Below, piece by piece: positions 1 through 5,788 of a stretch of DNA of 7,299 nt; positions within the stretch are counted from its first letter, which is position 1, and each line of letters begins with the position of its first letter. Below the pieces are notes generated by a model. It had not been told where the DNA came from and did not search any database. It worked only from the letters and a program-made list of their open reading frames with translations. The position numbers and the translations under genes are program-made. Origin of the DNA: Gammaproteobacteria bacterium (GTDB lineage Bacteria > Pseudomonadota > Gammaproteobacteria > Arenicellales > JAHEKD01); NCBI GenBank assembly GCA_024638545.1, contig JAHEKD010000116.1, forward strand, positions 1-7,299, given 5' to 3'.

Positions 1-146
1 AAGTTTTTACAAATAAGGTCCTGATTAATTGATTCGCTGCATGTAAAGTCAGTCTGATATTAAGTGACTCCCGTGATAATTGTGAAGCAGTGTCAAAAGC
101 TACGGACTTTCCAGACAGTGCGACAATTACGACGTTAAGTGTTGCC
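1..146. other. Left-edge intergenic stretch, no gene recognised
   Basis: This AT-rich stretch lies downstream of the stop codon of the AraC-family regulator gene. I see no convincing coding frame in it. I also see no GC-rich stem followed by a T-tract on the minus strand, so no clear terminator for the regulator gene is visible. A weak 5-bp inverted repeat (AGTCA at 47-51, TGACT at 65-69) is too short to interpret. The stretch may hold the end or the control region of a gene that lies outside the window. Confidence 0.5.
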
Positions 147-1142
147 TCAGTTGATTTTTGAATCGGGGTTGAGAACATTGTTGCTGCTGTTTTTTTTCGT
201 GCGGCGTTCGTCGCGCGGCGCGCTGCCAAACATATCGCGATAGCATTTGCTGAAATGGGGCGCTGAAACAAACCCGCAGGCAAAAGCAACATCGACAATA
301 GATTTGCTGGTTTGTAACAAGAGCTCTCTGGCGCGCTTTAATCGAAGTTCGAGATAATAACGCGTCGGCACACATTTTAGGTATTTTTGAAACAATCTTT
401 CCAATTGCCTTCTCGATAAACCTACATGGTATGCCAGTTCATCCAGGCTGATAGGTTCCTCTATATTTGATTCCATCAGCGTGACAGCTTCAATAAGTTT
501 TGGCTGGCCAGTGCCAAGATATTGTTTCAGGGGTATGCGCTGTCTGTCGTTTTGATTACGAATGCGTTCAAGGATGAATTCTTCCGATATAGCCGCGGCT
601 AAATCCGGGTTATGCTGCTTTTTGATAATGTTCAACATCAAATCCAGGGTTGCAGTTCCGCCTGCACAGGTATAGCGATTGTTATCAATCTCAAATAATT
701 CCGAGGAAACAATAACATTTGGGAATTCCTCACGCAAACTGGCCATGTTTTCCCAGTGAATGGTACACCGGTGATTGTCGAGCAAACCAGCCTTGGCCAG
801 AAGATAGGTACCGGTGCAAATGGCACCCATGCTTATCTGTAATTTTTCAAGTTTTTTTAGCCAGAATTGTGTGCTTTTTTCAACATGATTTTGAATGTTG
901 ACGCCTCCACATACAAAAATCATGTCAAGCGGCAAGGCATTGTGTAATGCTTTGTCAGCCAGCACAGTGAGCCCGCTGCTGGATTCGACAGGCTCTCCTG
1001 TAGACGTAATTATACTCCAGTGATAAAGTTTTTTGCCAGAGAGCCGGTTCGCCATTCGAAGTGGTTCTATTCCAGATGTAAAAGCAATCATGGAATATTC
1101 CGGTAGCAGTAAAAATCCTATATTGGTCGGTGAATTACCCAT
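147..1142 (-). CDS. GlxA/GbdR-type AraC-family transcriptional regulator
   Basis: This 331-residue regulator has the two-part GlxA architecture. Residues about 7-180 form a DJ-1/PfpI (class I amidotransferase-like) ligand-sensing domain, with the elbow GAICTG around Cys109 and the family signature CAGGTATLDLM at 159-169. Residues about 215-312 form an AraC DNA-binding domain with two helix-turn-helix units: one at about 232-252 (LDELAYHVGLSRRQLERLF), the other at about 282-306 (VDVAFACGFVSAPHFS). The opening (GFLLLPEYS, then IEPLRMANRLSGKKLYHW) is typical of the choline, carnitine and arginine-responsive branch (GbdR, CdhR, ArgR). Members of that branch activate catabolic genes for quaternary amines or amino acids. 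The ATG start has a modest GGAA Shine-Dalgarno 4 nt upstream. The gene follows the HyuA-type gene on the same strand after 124 bp, so the two may be co-transcribed or separately controlled. The family is near certain; the effector is unknown. Confidence 0.93.
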   Translation of the reverse strand: MGNSPTNIGFLLLPEYSMIAFTSGIEPLRMANRLSGKKLYHWSIITSTGEPVESSSGLTVLADKALHNALPLDMIFVCGGVNIQNHVEKSTQFWLKKLEKLQISMGAICTGTYLLAKAGLLDNHRCTIHWENMASLREEFPNVIVSSELFEIDNNRYTCAGGTATLDLMLNIIKKQHNPDLAAAISEEFILERIRNQNDRQRIPLKQYLGTGQPKLIEAVTLMESNIEEPISLDELAYHVGLSRRQLERLFQKYLKCVPTRYYLELRLKRARELLLQTSKSIVDVAFACGFVSAPHFSKCYRDMFGSAPRDERRTKKNSSNNVLNPDSKIN

Positions 1143-1266
1143 TTGTTCCAGCGTCTATTGACAGCATAAAACCGTGTGTTAGATAAAGCCGAACCAAGCT
1201 GCAATGTTGACATGAAAATTGACTCATTGACTAAGATTAACCGAATTCTGATGATACATACAGTGT
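1143..1266 (-). promoter_or_regulatory. Leader of the AraC-family gene with repeated TTGAC words
   Basis: This 124-bp gap separates the HyuA-type stop codon from the regulator start. On the plus strand TTGAC occurs four times, starting at 1158, 1207, 1219 and 1227. The last two lie in a tight direct repeat, ATTGACT at 1218-1224 and 1226-1232, with an 8-bp period. I see no intrinsic terminator after the HyuA-type gene and no strong sigma70 promoter on the minus strand. The repeats could be a binding site, for example for autoregulation, but this is inference from repetition alone. Confidence 0.3.
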
Positions 1267-3270
1267 TTATGTTTTTTGAAATCTGATGCCTGAAGGCTCA
1301 CCTTCAGCCCTGGCGACTATTTTCGATTCTATGAATAAGCGATGATCGCCCGGTCCATTGACGAAAATTTCCTGATGGGAAACTTTTGTTGTAATTGATT
1401 CGCCACCCGCATCAACGGCATTGGATTTAGCCTGGGATTCACAAAAAGATTTGCCAAACTCCAAAGCACTCGATAAATCTTTGAAGTCCCTGATTTTACC
1501 GCTTGAGTGTACACGATAGAGCCCTTCGCTGGGGGACGTAATCAGGCCATGGACTTTCTGCAACACCCTGCTTGTTGCAGCGCCCACAGCGTTACAGACA
1601 TCTGCATGTTCAGGGACAATACACTCGGTGGAGAACCGTTCTGCAACCTGGGGATAAAACATGGCTGCCGGGGCACCAATCGCCACGATCGGCTGTTTAA
1701 ATTTAATGCGCGAATCAAAAAAGAGATTATCAGGTTGTTCAAGCAGTATCTCACTTAAAACATCCGGGTTCATCTGGATGCCGCTCCCGATATGCTGATA
1801 GGAATGCATGACCGCAGTTTCCAGAAGTATCCGACAGCTTTTTTCAACCACCAGATTAATGATGGTTTGAGCGAACCGGCTGGTATTGATTTGCTTATTA
1901 CTCTGCCGTTCAACCAGGCGACACATGAGTTCGGCTGCATTGTACGAATCCTTTGGGTTCCACTTTGTAAACAGGCCTAATACATGCAAAGCATCAGAAG
2001 GTGTGAAGGCGGAAACGTTGACAATACCACGTTTGCGTAACCGCATAAGCGCGCGTTCAAAAGCAGGTGATTCGTATAAGGTGTTCAGGTCTTTTGGACC
2101 ACTCGATAGTATTTCGTAGATTCGCTGTTCACTCCCAGATCGAAAAACCTCGTTTCCGCTGACATCAAGAATTTTGACTGCAAATCGCGCATCAGTCTCT
2201 CGCGCATCATTTTCAAGCTGTGCGAATAACAGTTCTGAAATCTCCGGATACTGTGCCGCCAACTGGCATACAGGAATGGCTCTCTCGGTAGACAGAAGTG
2301 GTTTACCAAGTTTGAGAAGAACTTCGCTGTCACCACCCAGTCCGCGCGTATTGACGCTAACGGCTTCAACCATGGTCTGCCATCCGCCTACCGTTGCACC
2401 GCCGCGGTCAATTGTTGGCGCACTATGCTCCAGCATGGCAACATCGGTAGTGGTGCCGCCTATATCCGAAACAATAGCATTCTCAATACTTGATAAATAA
2501 CGCGCGCCGTGCAAGCTTGCCGCAGGTCCGGATAAGATAGTTTCAACCGGTTTATGCAAGGCTTGCCTGGCATAAACCAATGATCCATCACCCTGTACAA
2601 CCATGACCGGTGCATTAATCGTATGATTAATTAATAGTTTATCGATCGAGTTTATCAAAGATGTCAATAATGGAATCAGCCTTGCATTGAAAAGGCAGGT
2701 TAGCGCGCGTTTGGGTGAGTCAAGTTTAGAGGTCAGTTCATGAGAACACGTGACCGGTAAACCGGTGAGCTTGGCAATTAGCTGCTTTGCGGCAAGTTCA
2801 TGCTCGGGATTTCGAACCGAGAAATAAGCTGCAACAGCGAAGCCGGACACGGGGTTTTTTAGTTTTCTAATTTCATTTTCAAGTCCTTCAAGCTCAAGTT
2901 TTTGTTTCTCCTCGCCGGAAGCTTTGTGTCCACCGTTAATGATTATTGTGCTGTCTTCACCTATCGCCTGCTTGAGCGTGGGATGATATATAACGTGTTC
3001 AGGCTGGCCAATATGTACAAGGCAGGCGCTGCGTCCATGGTTTTCCACCATAGCGTTGGTGGCCAGCGTTGTAGACAAGCCCACCATCGTAATTTCGCTT
3101 TGTTGCTGTCCCAGACTTTCGAGTAAACCATCAACGGCATTGTTAATGCCGATAAACAAATCCTGATAAGTCGTAAGTGACTTATTTGTCGCTAAAATGC
3201 CTTTTTCTGTATCAAGCAGAACGGCATCTGTAAAGGTGCCGCCAGTATCTATCCCCAATCTGAGCGCCAA
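1267..3270 (-). CDS. Hydantoinase/oxoprolinase family protein, HyuA-type ATPase subunit
   Basis: This 667-residue protein belongs to the HyuA / 5-oxoprolinase N-half / AcxA family, cytosolic ATP-dependent enzymes that open or carboxylate cyclic amides and ketones. The Hydant_A_N domain opens with the phosphate-binding motif GIDTGGTFTD (6-15), followed by GLSTTLATNAMVENHG (64-79). The hydantoinase A core holds VQGDGSL (225-231), SGPAAS (247-252), the second ASKHA-type phosphate motif SDIGGTTTDVAML (268-280) and GLGGDS (310-315). Later come AIGAPAAMFYP (530-540) and DVCNAVGAA (557-565). The start is a TTG: it carries the first residues of the conserved strand and has a strong AGGGAGA Shine-Dalgarno (3279-3285) 8 nt upstream. 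The length is slightly short for the family but both phosphate motifs are intact. Partner HyuB (N-methylhydantoinase B) is absent from the window; the next gene downstream is the GlxA-type regulator. The substrate cannot be read from the sequence. Confidence 0.92.
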   Translation of the reverse strand: MALRLGIDTGGTFTDAVLLDTEKGILATNKSLTTYQDLFIGINNAVDGLLESLGQQQSEITMVGLSTTLATNAMVENHGRSACLVHIGQPEHVIYHPTLKQAIGEDSTIIINGGHKASGEEKQKLELEGLENEIRKLKNPVSGFAVAAYFSVRNPEHELAAKQLIAKLTGLPVTCSHELTSKLDSPKRALTCLFNARLIPLLTSLINSIDKLLINHTINAPVMVVQGDGSLVYARQALHKPVETILSGPAASLHGARYLSSIENAIVSDIGGTTTDVAMLEHSAPTIDRGGATVGGWQTMVEAVSVNTRGLGGDSEVLLKLGKPLLSTERAIPVCQLAAQYPEISELLFAQLENDARETDARFAVKILDVSGNEVFRSGSEQRIYEILSSGPKDLNTLYESPAFERALMRLRKRGIVNVSAFTPSDALHVLGLFTKWNPKDSYNAAELMCRLVERQSNKQINTSRFAQTIINLVVEKSCRILLETAVMHSYQHIGSGIQMNPDVLSEILLEQPDNLFFDSRIKFKQPIVAIGAPAAMFYPQVAERFSTECIVPEHADVCNAVGAATSRVLQKVHGLITSPSEGLYRVHSSGKIRDFKDLSSALEFGKSFCESQAKSNAVDAGGESITTKVSHQEIFVNGPGDHRLFIESKIVARAEGEPSGIRFQKT

Positions 3271-3278
3271 GTGAGCTG

Positions 3279-3285
3279 TCTCCCT
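3279..3285 (-). promoter_or_regulatory. Strong Shine-Dalgarno that fixes the TTG start of the HyuA-type gene
   Basis: On the minus strand AGGGAGA ends 8 nt before TTG at 3270-3268. No ATG or GTG is available in frame between the ribosome-binding site and the first conserved residues (LGIDTGG), so TTG is the only reasonable start. Confidence 0.7.
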
Positions 3286-3316
3286 TTTGAATATCTGTGT
3301 ATATTACATATTCAAA
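3286..3316. promoter_or_regulatory. Inverted repeat in the divergent gap, candidate operator
   Basis: TTTGAATAT (3286-3294) and ATATTCAAA (3308-3316) are perfect 9-bp inverted arms separated by 13 bp. A smaller palindrome, TGTA-TAT-TACA (3298-3308), lies inside. The element covers the -10 box and start point of the predicted promoter of the HyuA-type gene and lies just ahead of the deacetylase start. That is where a repressor or a regulator shared by both genes would bind. It is AT-rich, so chance occurrence is possible. Confidence 0.4.
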
Positions 3317-3331
3317 TGTTGAAGTCATCAA
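3303..3331 (-). promoter_or_regulatory. Predicted sigma70-type promoter of the HyuA-type gene
   Basis: Read on the minus strand, a -35 box TTGATG (3331-3326, 4 of 6 consensus) and a -10 box TGTAAT (3308-3303, 5 of 6) are separated by exactly 17 bp. Transcription would begin near 3296, giving a leader of about 26 nt that includes the AGGGAGA ribosome-binding site. The placement fits the TTG start at 3270. This is a match by eye and has not been scored. Confidence 0.5.
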
Positions 3332-3335
3332 AAAT

Positions 3336-4238
3336 ATGTCCAGTCGAGCAGATCAGAAGTTGCAGAAAATAGCGGCTGACCGGGGTGTGATACTCCTGTA
3401 CCACTCAGTGATGGAAACAGCACCATCGGCATTGGGCAATACCTTGCATAATGTGACAGTTCACCAGTTCAAAGGACACTTACGGGATCTTTCAAACTTC
3501 TTTGAATTTGTTTCACTGGATGAATTTTCTAATGCCCGTTCCAAAGCTGGCCTTGCCTGTATCACTTTTGACGATGGATATAAAAATGTTATTGAAAACG
3601 CACTGCCAGTAATGGAATCGCTTAACTATCCGTGTACTATTTTTTTGAACCCCATTACCTTTGAACAACGCTGGAACTGGCGTGACAAGGTTCGCTATCT
3701 GATCCATTACCAAAAAGTAGACGAGTTTCTAAAAACCTATGATATGGCTTACACACAGGGGCGTTTTTATCGTTACACTAAAAATCGTGCCAACGATAGT
3801 GCCGATCTGGACAGGGCGCTGGACAATTATTTAGCTCAACGGATAATTGATATTTACGGTGAGTATCCCTATTTATCAATCAATCAGCTAACAGATTGCC
3901 CGCTTGTGAGCTACGGCAACCACACTCAGAACCATTATGTCCTCTCATCACTGATCGAGCCGTTGCAGACGCTGGAAATCAGTCTTGGCCATGAAAATAT
4001 AACGAATATCAGTAATTTATCTTATACTGGGTGCTTTGCCGCACCTTTTGGCGGCGTGGATGATATTAATTCTGCAAGCCTGAAAATTATTGCCAAAATG
4101 TCCTATCAGAGTCTGTTAATGAGCAGACAGCTGCTGCAGCCCAAAAAATCACAGATCAATAAGGTTCAAATCCTTGAGCGATTTATGCCTCGTTCTGACA
4201 ATATTATCAACGAACTTGTATGTGCTGTGGACAAATAA
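3336..4238 (+). CDS. Polysaccharide deacetylase family protein (NodB homology domain)
   Basis: This 300-residue protein, counted from the ATG, has the NodB carbohydrate esterase 4 fold. It begins with GVILLYHSV (17-25). The metal and catalytic motif TFDDGY is at 77-82 (Asp79, Asp80). The metal-binding pair HTQNH is at 196-200, and AAPFGG at 235-240 is the degenerate third motif. The segment around RWNWRDKVRYLI (112-123) resembles the insertion in deacetylases from exopolysaccharide and O-antigen clusters. Such enzymes remove N-acetyl groups from glycans or sugar-linked intermediates. No signal peptide or membrane segment is seen, so the protein looks cytoplasmic. An in-frame GTG at 3297 would add 13 poorly conserved-looking residues and overlap the inverted repeat, so I prefer ATG 3336, although neither start has a good Shine-Dalgarno. 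The gene is divergent from the HyuA-type gene, and no glycosyltransferase or other polysaccharide gene lies nearby. The family is secure; the substrate is unknown. Confidence 0.88.
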   Translation: MSSRADQKLQKIAADRGVILLYHSVMETAPSALGNTLHNVTVHQFKGHLRDLSNFFEFVSLDEFSNARSKAGLACITFDDGYKNVIENALPVMESLNYPCTIFLNPITFEQRWNWRDKVRYLIHYQKVDEFLKTYDMAYTQGRFYRYTKNRANDSADLDRALDNYLAQRIIDIYGEYPYLSINQLTDCPLVSYGNHTQNHYVLSSLIEPLQTLEISLGHENITNISNLSYTGCFAAPFGGVDDINSASLKIIAKMSYQSLLMSRQLLQPKKSQINKVQILERFMPRSDNIINELVCAVDK

Positions 4239-4246
4239 ATATTCTT

Positions 4247-4292
4247 AATATCATCGATGAATGCTGCGAAATATCATCGATGAATGCTGCGA
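4247..4292. repeat. Exact tandem duplication, two copies of a 23-bp unit
   Basis: Copies at 4247-4269 and 4270-4292 are identical. Each contains the perfect 10-bp palindrome TCATCGATGA (4251-4260 and 4274-4283). Because that core is self-complementary, the two copies can also pair as a 10-bp stem with a 13-nt loop. The element starts 9 bp after the deacetylase stop codon. It could be a recent slippage duplication or a paired protein-binding site with about two helical turns of spacing. Confidence 0.9.
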
Positions 4293-4415
4293 ATCAGCTA
4301 ATTGTTTATGGCAAACTCTTTCATATTTATTCAAATTGCCTGCGCACAAAGCCGATATAACCGCCAGCATTTGACTTGCAGACCTAAAAATTAGTCTGAA
4401 TACTAATATTCTCAA

Positions 4416-4443
4416 TTGAATATAAATCCAGTATGCATATAAT
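4416..4443 (+). promoter_or_regulatory. Sigma70-type promoter of the OmpA-family lipoprotein gene
   Basis: A -35 box TTGAAT (4416-4421) and a perfect -10 box TATAAT (4438-4443) are separated by 16 bp. Transcription would start near 4450, giving a leader of about 50 nt before the ATG at 4502. The perfect -10 box fits a well-expressed envelope protein gene. Confidence 0.6.
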
Positions 4444-4501
4444 GTAAGCTGTATTAGAAGTGGACAGTTAAACATTTAATTTGCTAGAGGAATACCAAAT
4501 C

Positions 4502-5020
4502 ATGGATTTAAAAACATTAAGAAATCTTGCTGCCATCTCAGCCTTGGCGTTTGCATTGGGCGGCTGTATGAGTGCCAAACAAATGACAGCCGCGCCAGTA
4601 GACGGGGATGATGACGGGGACGGTGTGTTAAACAGTATGGATGAATGTCCAAATACACCAGCCGGTGCGCAGGTTGACAATCGCGGATGTGAAATATTCG
4701 CTGCGCTTGATGCAACGAATTTCGCCTTTGATTCTGCAGAACTAACCAGAGCAGCTCAAGATTACCTGTCAGGAGTAGCGCCCAGCCTGGCTGGAAAAAG
4801 CCTGACTGCCCATGGTCATACTTGCTCAATCGGAACTGACAGTTACAATATGGACCTATCAGAAAGACGAGCAAAGTCGGTTGCTGACTTCCTGGGTACA
4901 CAGGGTATAACTGATGTAAATACTGTCGGTCATGGTGAAAGCGACCCTGTCGCCAGCAATGACACCGAAGAAGGCCGTGAAATGAATCGTCGTGTAGAGA
5001 TTACGACTGCATCACAGTAA
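4502..5020 (+). CDS. OmpA-family outer-membrane lipoprotein with a TSP3-like linker
   Basis: This 172-residue protein starts at the ATG with AGAGGAA (4486-4492) 9 nt upstream; an in-frame TTG at 4481 lies before this ribosome-binding site and is not the start. Residues 1-21 form a lipoprotein signal peptide ending in LGGC, so Cys22 should be lipidated. Without an Asp at +2 (Met23 follows), outer-membrane sorting is expected. Residues 34-63 form an acidic thrombospondin type 3-like calcium-binding segment (DGDDDGDGVLN, DECPNTPAG, VDNRGC). Residues about 65-168 are the C-terminal OmpA/Pal peptidoglycan-associating domain: FAFDSAEL (74-81), GHTCSIGTDSYN (105-116), LSERRAKSVADFL (119-131), GHGESDP (143-149), NRRVEI (162-167). 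The usual GHTD reads GHTC here, so Cys108 replaces the Asp that binds diaminopimelate in characterised homologues, while the partner Arg123 is kept. The gene has its own promoter and terminator and probably stands alone. It resembles Pal, but no tol genes are nearby. Confidence 0.93.
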   Translation: MDLKTLRNLAAISALAFALGGCMSAKQMTAAPVDGDDDGDGVLNSMDECPNTPAGAQVDNRGCEIFAALDATNFAFDSAELTRAAQDYLSGVAPSLAGKSLTAHGHTCSIGTDSYNMDLSERRAKSVADFLGTQGITDVNTVGHGESDPVASNDTEEGREMNRRVEITTASQ

Positions 5021-5039
5021 CACGGTTTATTGACACCTC

Positions 5040-5073
5040 AATGCCGGCCCGATTTTCGGGCCGGCATTTTTTT
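5040..5073 (+). terminator. Intrinsic terminator after the OmpA-family gene
   Basis: A perfect GC-rich stem, ATGCCGGCCCGA (5041-5052) against TCGGGCCGGCAT (5056-5067), encloses a TTT loop. The outer A5040/T5068 pair extends it, and a run of seven T residues follows at 5067-5073. It lies 20 bp after the stop codon. This is a textbook rho-independent terminator. Confidence 0.95.
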
Positions 5074-5116
5074 CAGGCAGGAGAAACGTTAACTGGCCAT
5101 TGCCGGCGCTTCCCTG

Positions 5117-5788
5117 ATGAAACCTCACGGCCATGTTGAAGTAAATACACTGAAAAAGCTTGTTTTTATTCATGGGCTGCTATTGTCGAGCTGGGTGTTT
5201 GCATGGATGCAAGGCTATTTTACCCGCAGGGGTTATCAATGTTATCAATTCACGTATTCAAGCCGTAATAATACGATCAGTCAGAGCGCTGATCAGCTGT
5301 ATCACTGGTTGGTGAGCAACAACATCAGGAATCCCTATATGATTTGCCACAGTTTGGGCGGCTTAGTGTGTCACGCTTATTTGAATGATCAGATTGAAAG
5401 TGAATATCTACCCTTGAAGGTCGTCTGTCTGGGCACTCCATTCAAGGGATCAATGGTCGCAAAGAACCTGGCCCGGTATTTACCGGGAAAAATATTGCTC
5501 GGAGCTCAAGCCAGTTCAGTTTTGGTGACGGGGCTTAAGGAGTGGAGATCCTATTGTCGTCTGGGCATTATTGCCGGAAGTAAGAATGTTGGTGCGGGGC
5601 GACTGCTAGGACTGGATTCCCACAGACCGGCCGATGGCACGGTATTAGTCGAAGAGACTAAAATAGAGGGTGCGAGCGACCATATAATTTTGCCCGTTTC
5701 GCACAGTCAGATGACTTTTTCAACAAAAGTAAATCTGCAAATTGAACACTTTATGAGTAACGATATTTTCAAACATGAAAACCCATAG
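5117..5788 (+). CDS. Small alpha/beta hydrolase, lipase-like
   Basis: This 223-residue serine hydrolase is of the short, single-domain lipase-like type. It opens with the first core strand and oxyanion motif LVFIHGLLL (15-23). The nucleophile elbow is CHSLGG (77-82) with Ser79. The acid is probably Asp173 in PADGTVLVEET (171-181), and the base His196 in LPVSHSQM (192-199). All three triad members are in the usual order and spacing. It likely cleaves carboxylic esters of lipids or similar compounds; the substrate is unknown. No signal peptide is apparent, because the hydrophobic N-terminus is the first beta-strand. The ATG lacks a good Shine-Dalgarno; the nearest AGGAG (5079-5083) is 33 nt upstream and correctly spaced only for an in-frame CTG at 5093, so the start is uncertain. 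No promoter is evident between the terminator and the start. The stop codon abuts the next gene's ATG, which suggests coupling. Confidence 0.85.
   Translation: MKPHGHVEVNTLKKLVFIHGLLLSSWVFAWMQGYFTRRGYQCYQFTYSSRNNTISQSADQLYHWLVSNNIRNPYMICHSLGGLVCHAYLNDQIESEYLPLKVVCLGTPFKGSMVAKNLARYLPGKILLGAQASSVLVTGLKEWRSYCRLGIIAGSKNVGAGRLLGLDSHRPADGTVLVEETKIEGASDHIILPVSHSQMTFSTKVNLQIEHFMSNDIFKHENP

Larger units (their letters stand above)
4239..4501. other. Intergenic region between the deacetylase and OmpA-family genes
   Basis: This 263-bp AT-rich gap contains an exact tandem duplication at its left end (4247-4292) and a sigma70-type promoter at its right end (4416-4443). In between I see no gene. A minus-strand reading frame through it runs against the promoter and has no recognisable protein character. 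No clear intrinsic terminator follows the deacetylase stop codon. Confidence 0.6.

Noticed and set aside
2174..2500. Plus-strand reading frame of 108 codons antisense to the HyuA-type gene.
   Set aside because: It lies wholly within a gene with strong family motifs, so it is a shadow frame rich in Ser and Pro.
3287..3314. Plus-strand promoter for the deacetylase (TTGAAT, 16-bp spacer, TATTCA).
   Set aside because: The -10 match is only 3 of 6, and the boxes coincide with the arms of the inverted repeat, so the resemblance may come from the palindrome.
3297..3335. GTG start 39 bp upstream for the deacetylase.
   Set aside because: The extra 13 residues show no family similarity, no Shine-Dalgarno precedes the GTG, and the segment overlaps the inverted repeat and the promoter of the divergent gene. 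It is not fully excluded.
4247..4292. Possible CRISPR-like repeat.
   Set aside because: There are only two directly adjoining copies with no spacer, and no cas gene is nearby.
4251..4475. Minus-strand reading frame of 74 codons in the 263-bp intergenic gap, with a hydrophobic N-terminus.
   Set aside because: It overlaps the tandem repeat and runs antisense across the OmpA-family promoter. It shows no recognisable motif, and its composition fits AT-rich non-coding DNA.
4500..4901. Minus-strand reading frame of 133 codons opposite the OmpA-family gene.
   Set aside because: The plus-strand protein has a signal peptide, domain motifs, a promoter and a terminator. The antisense frame has none of these.
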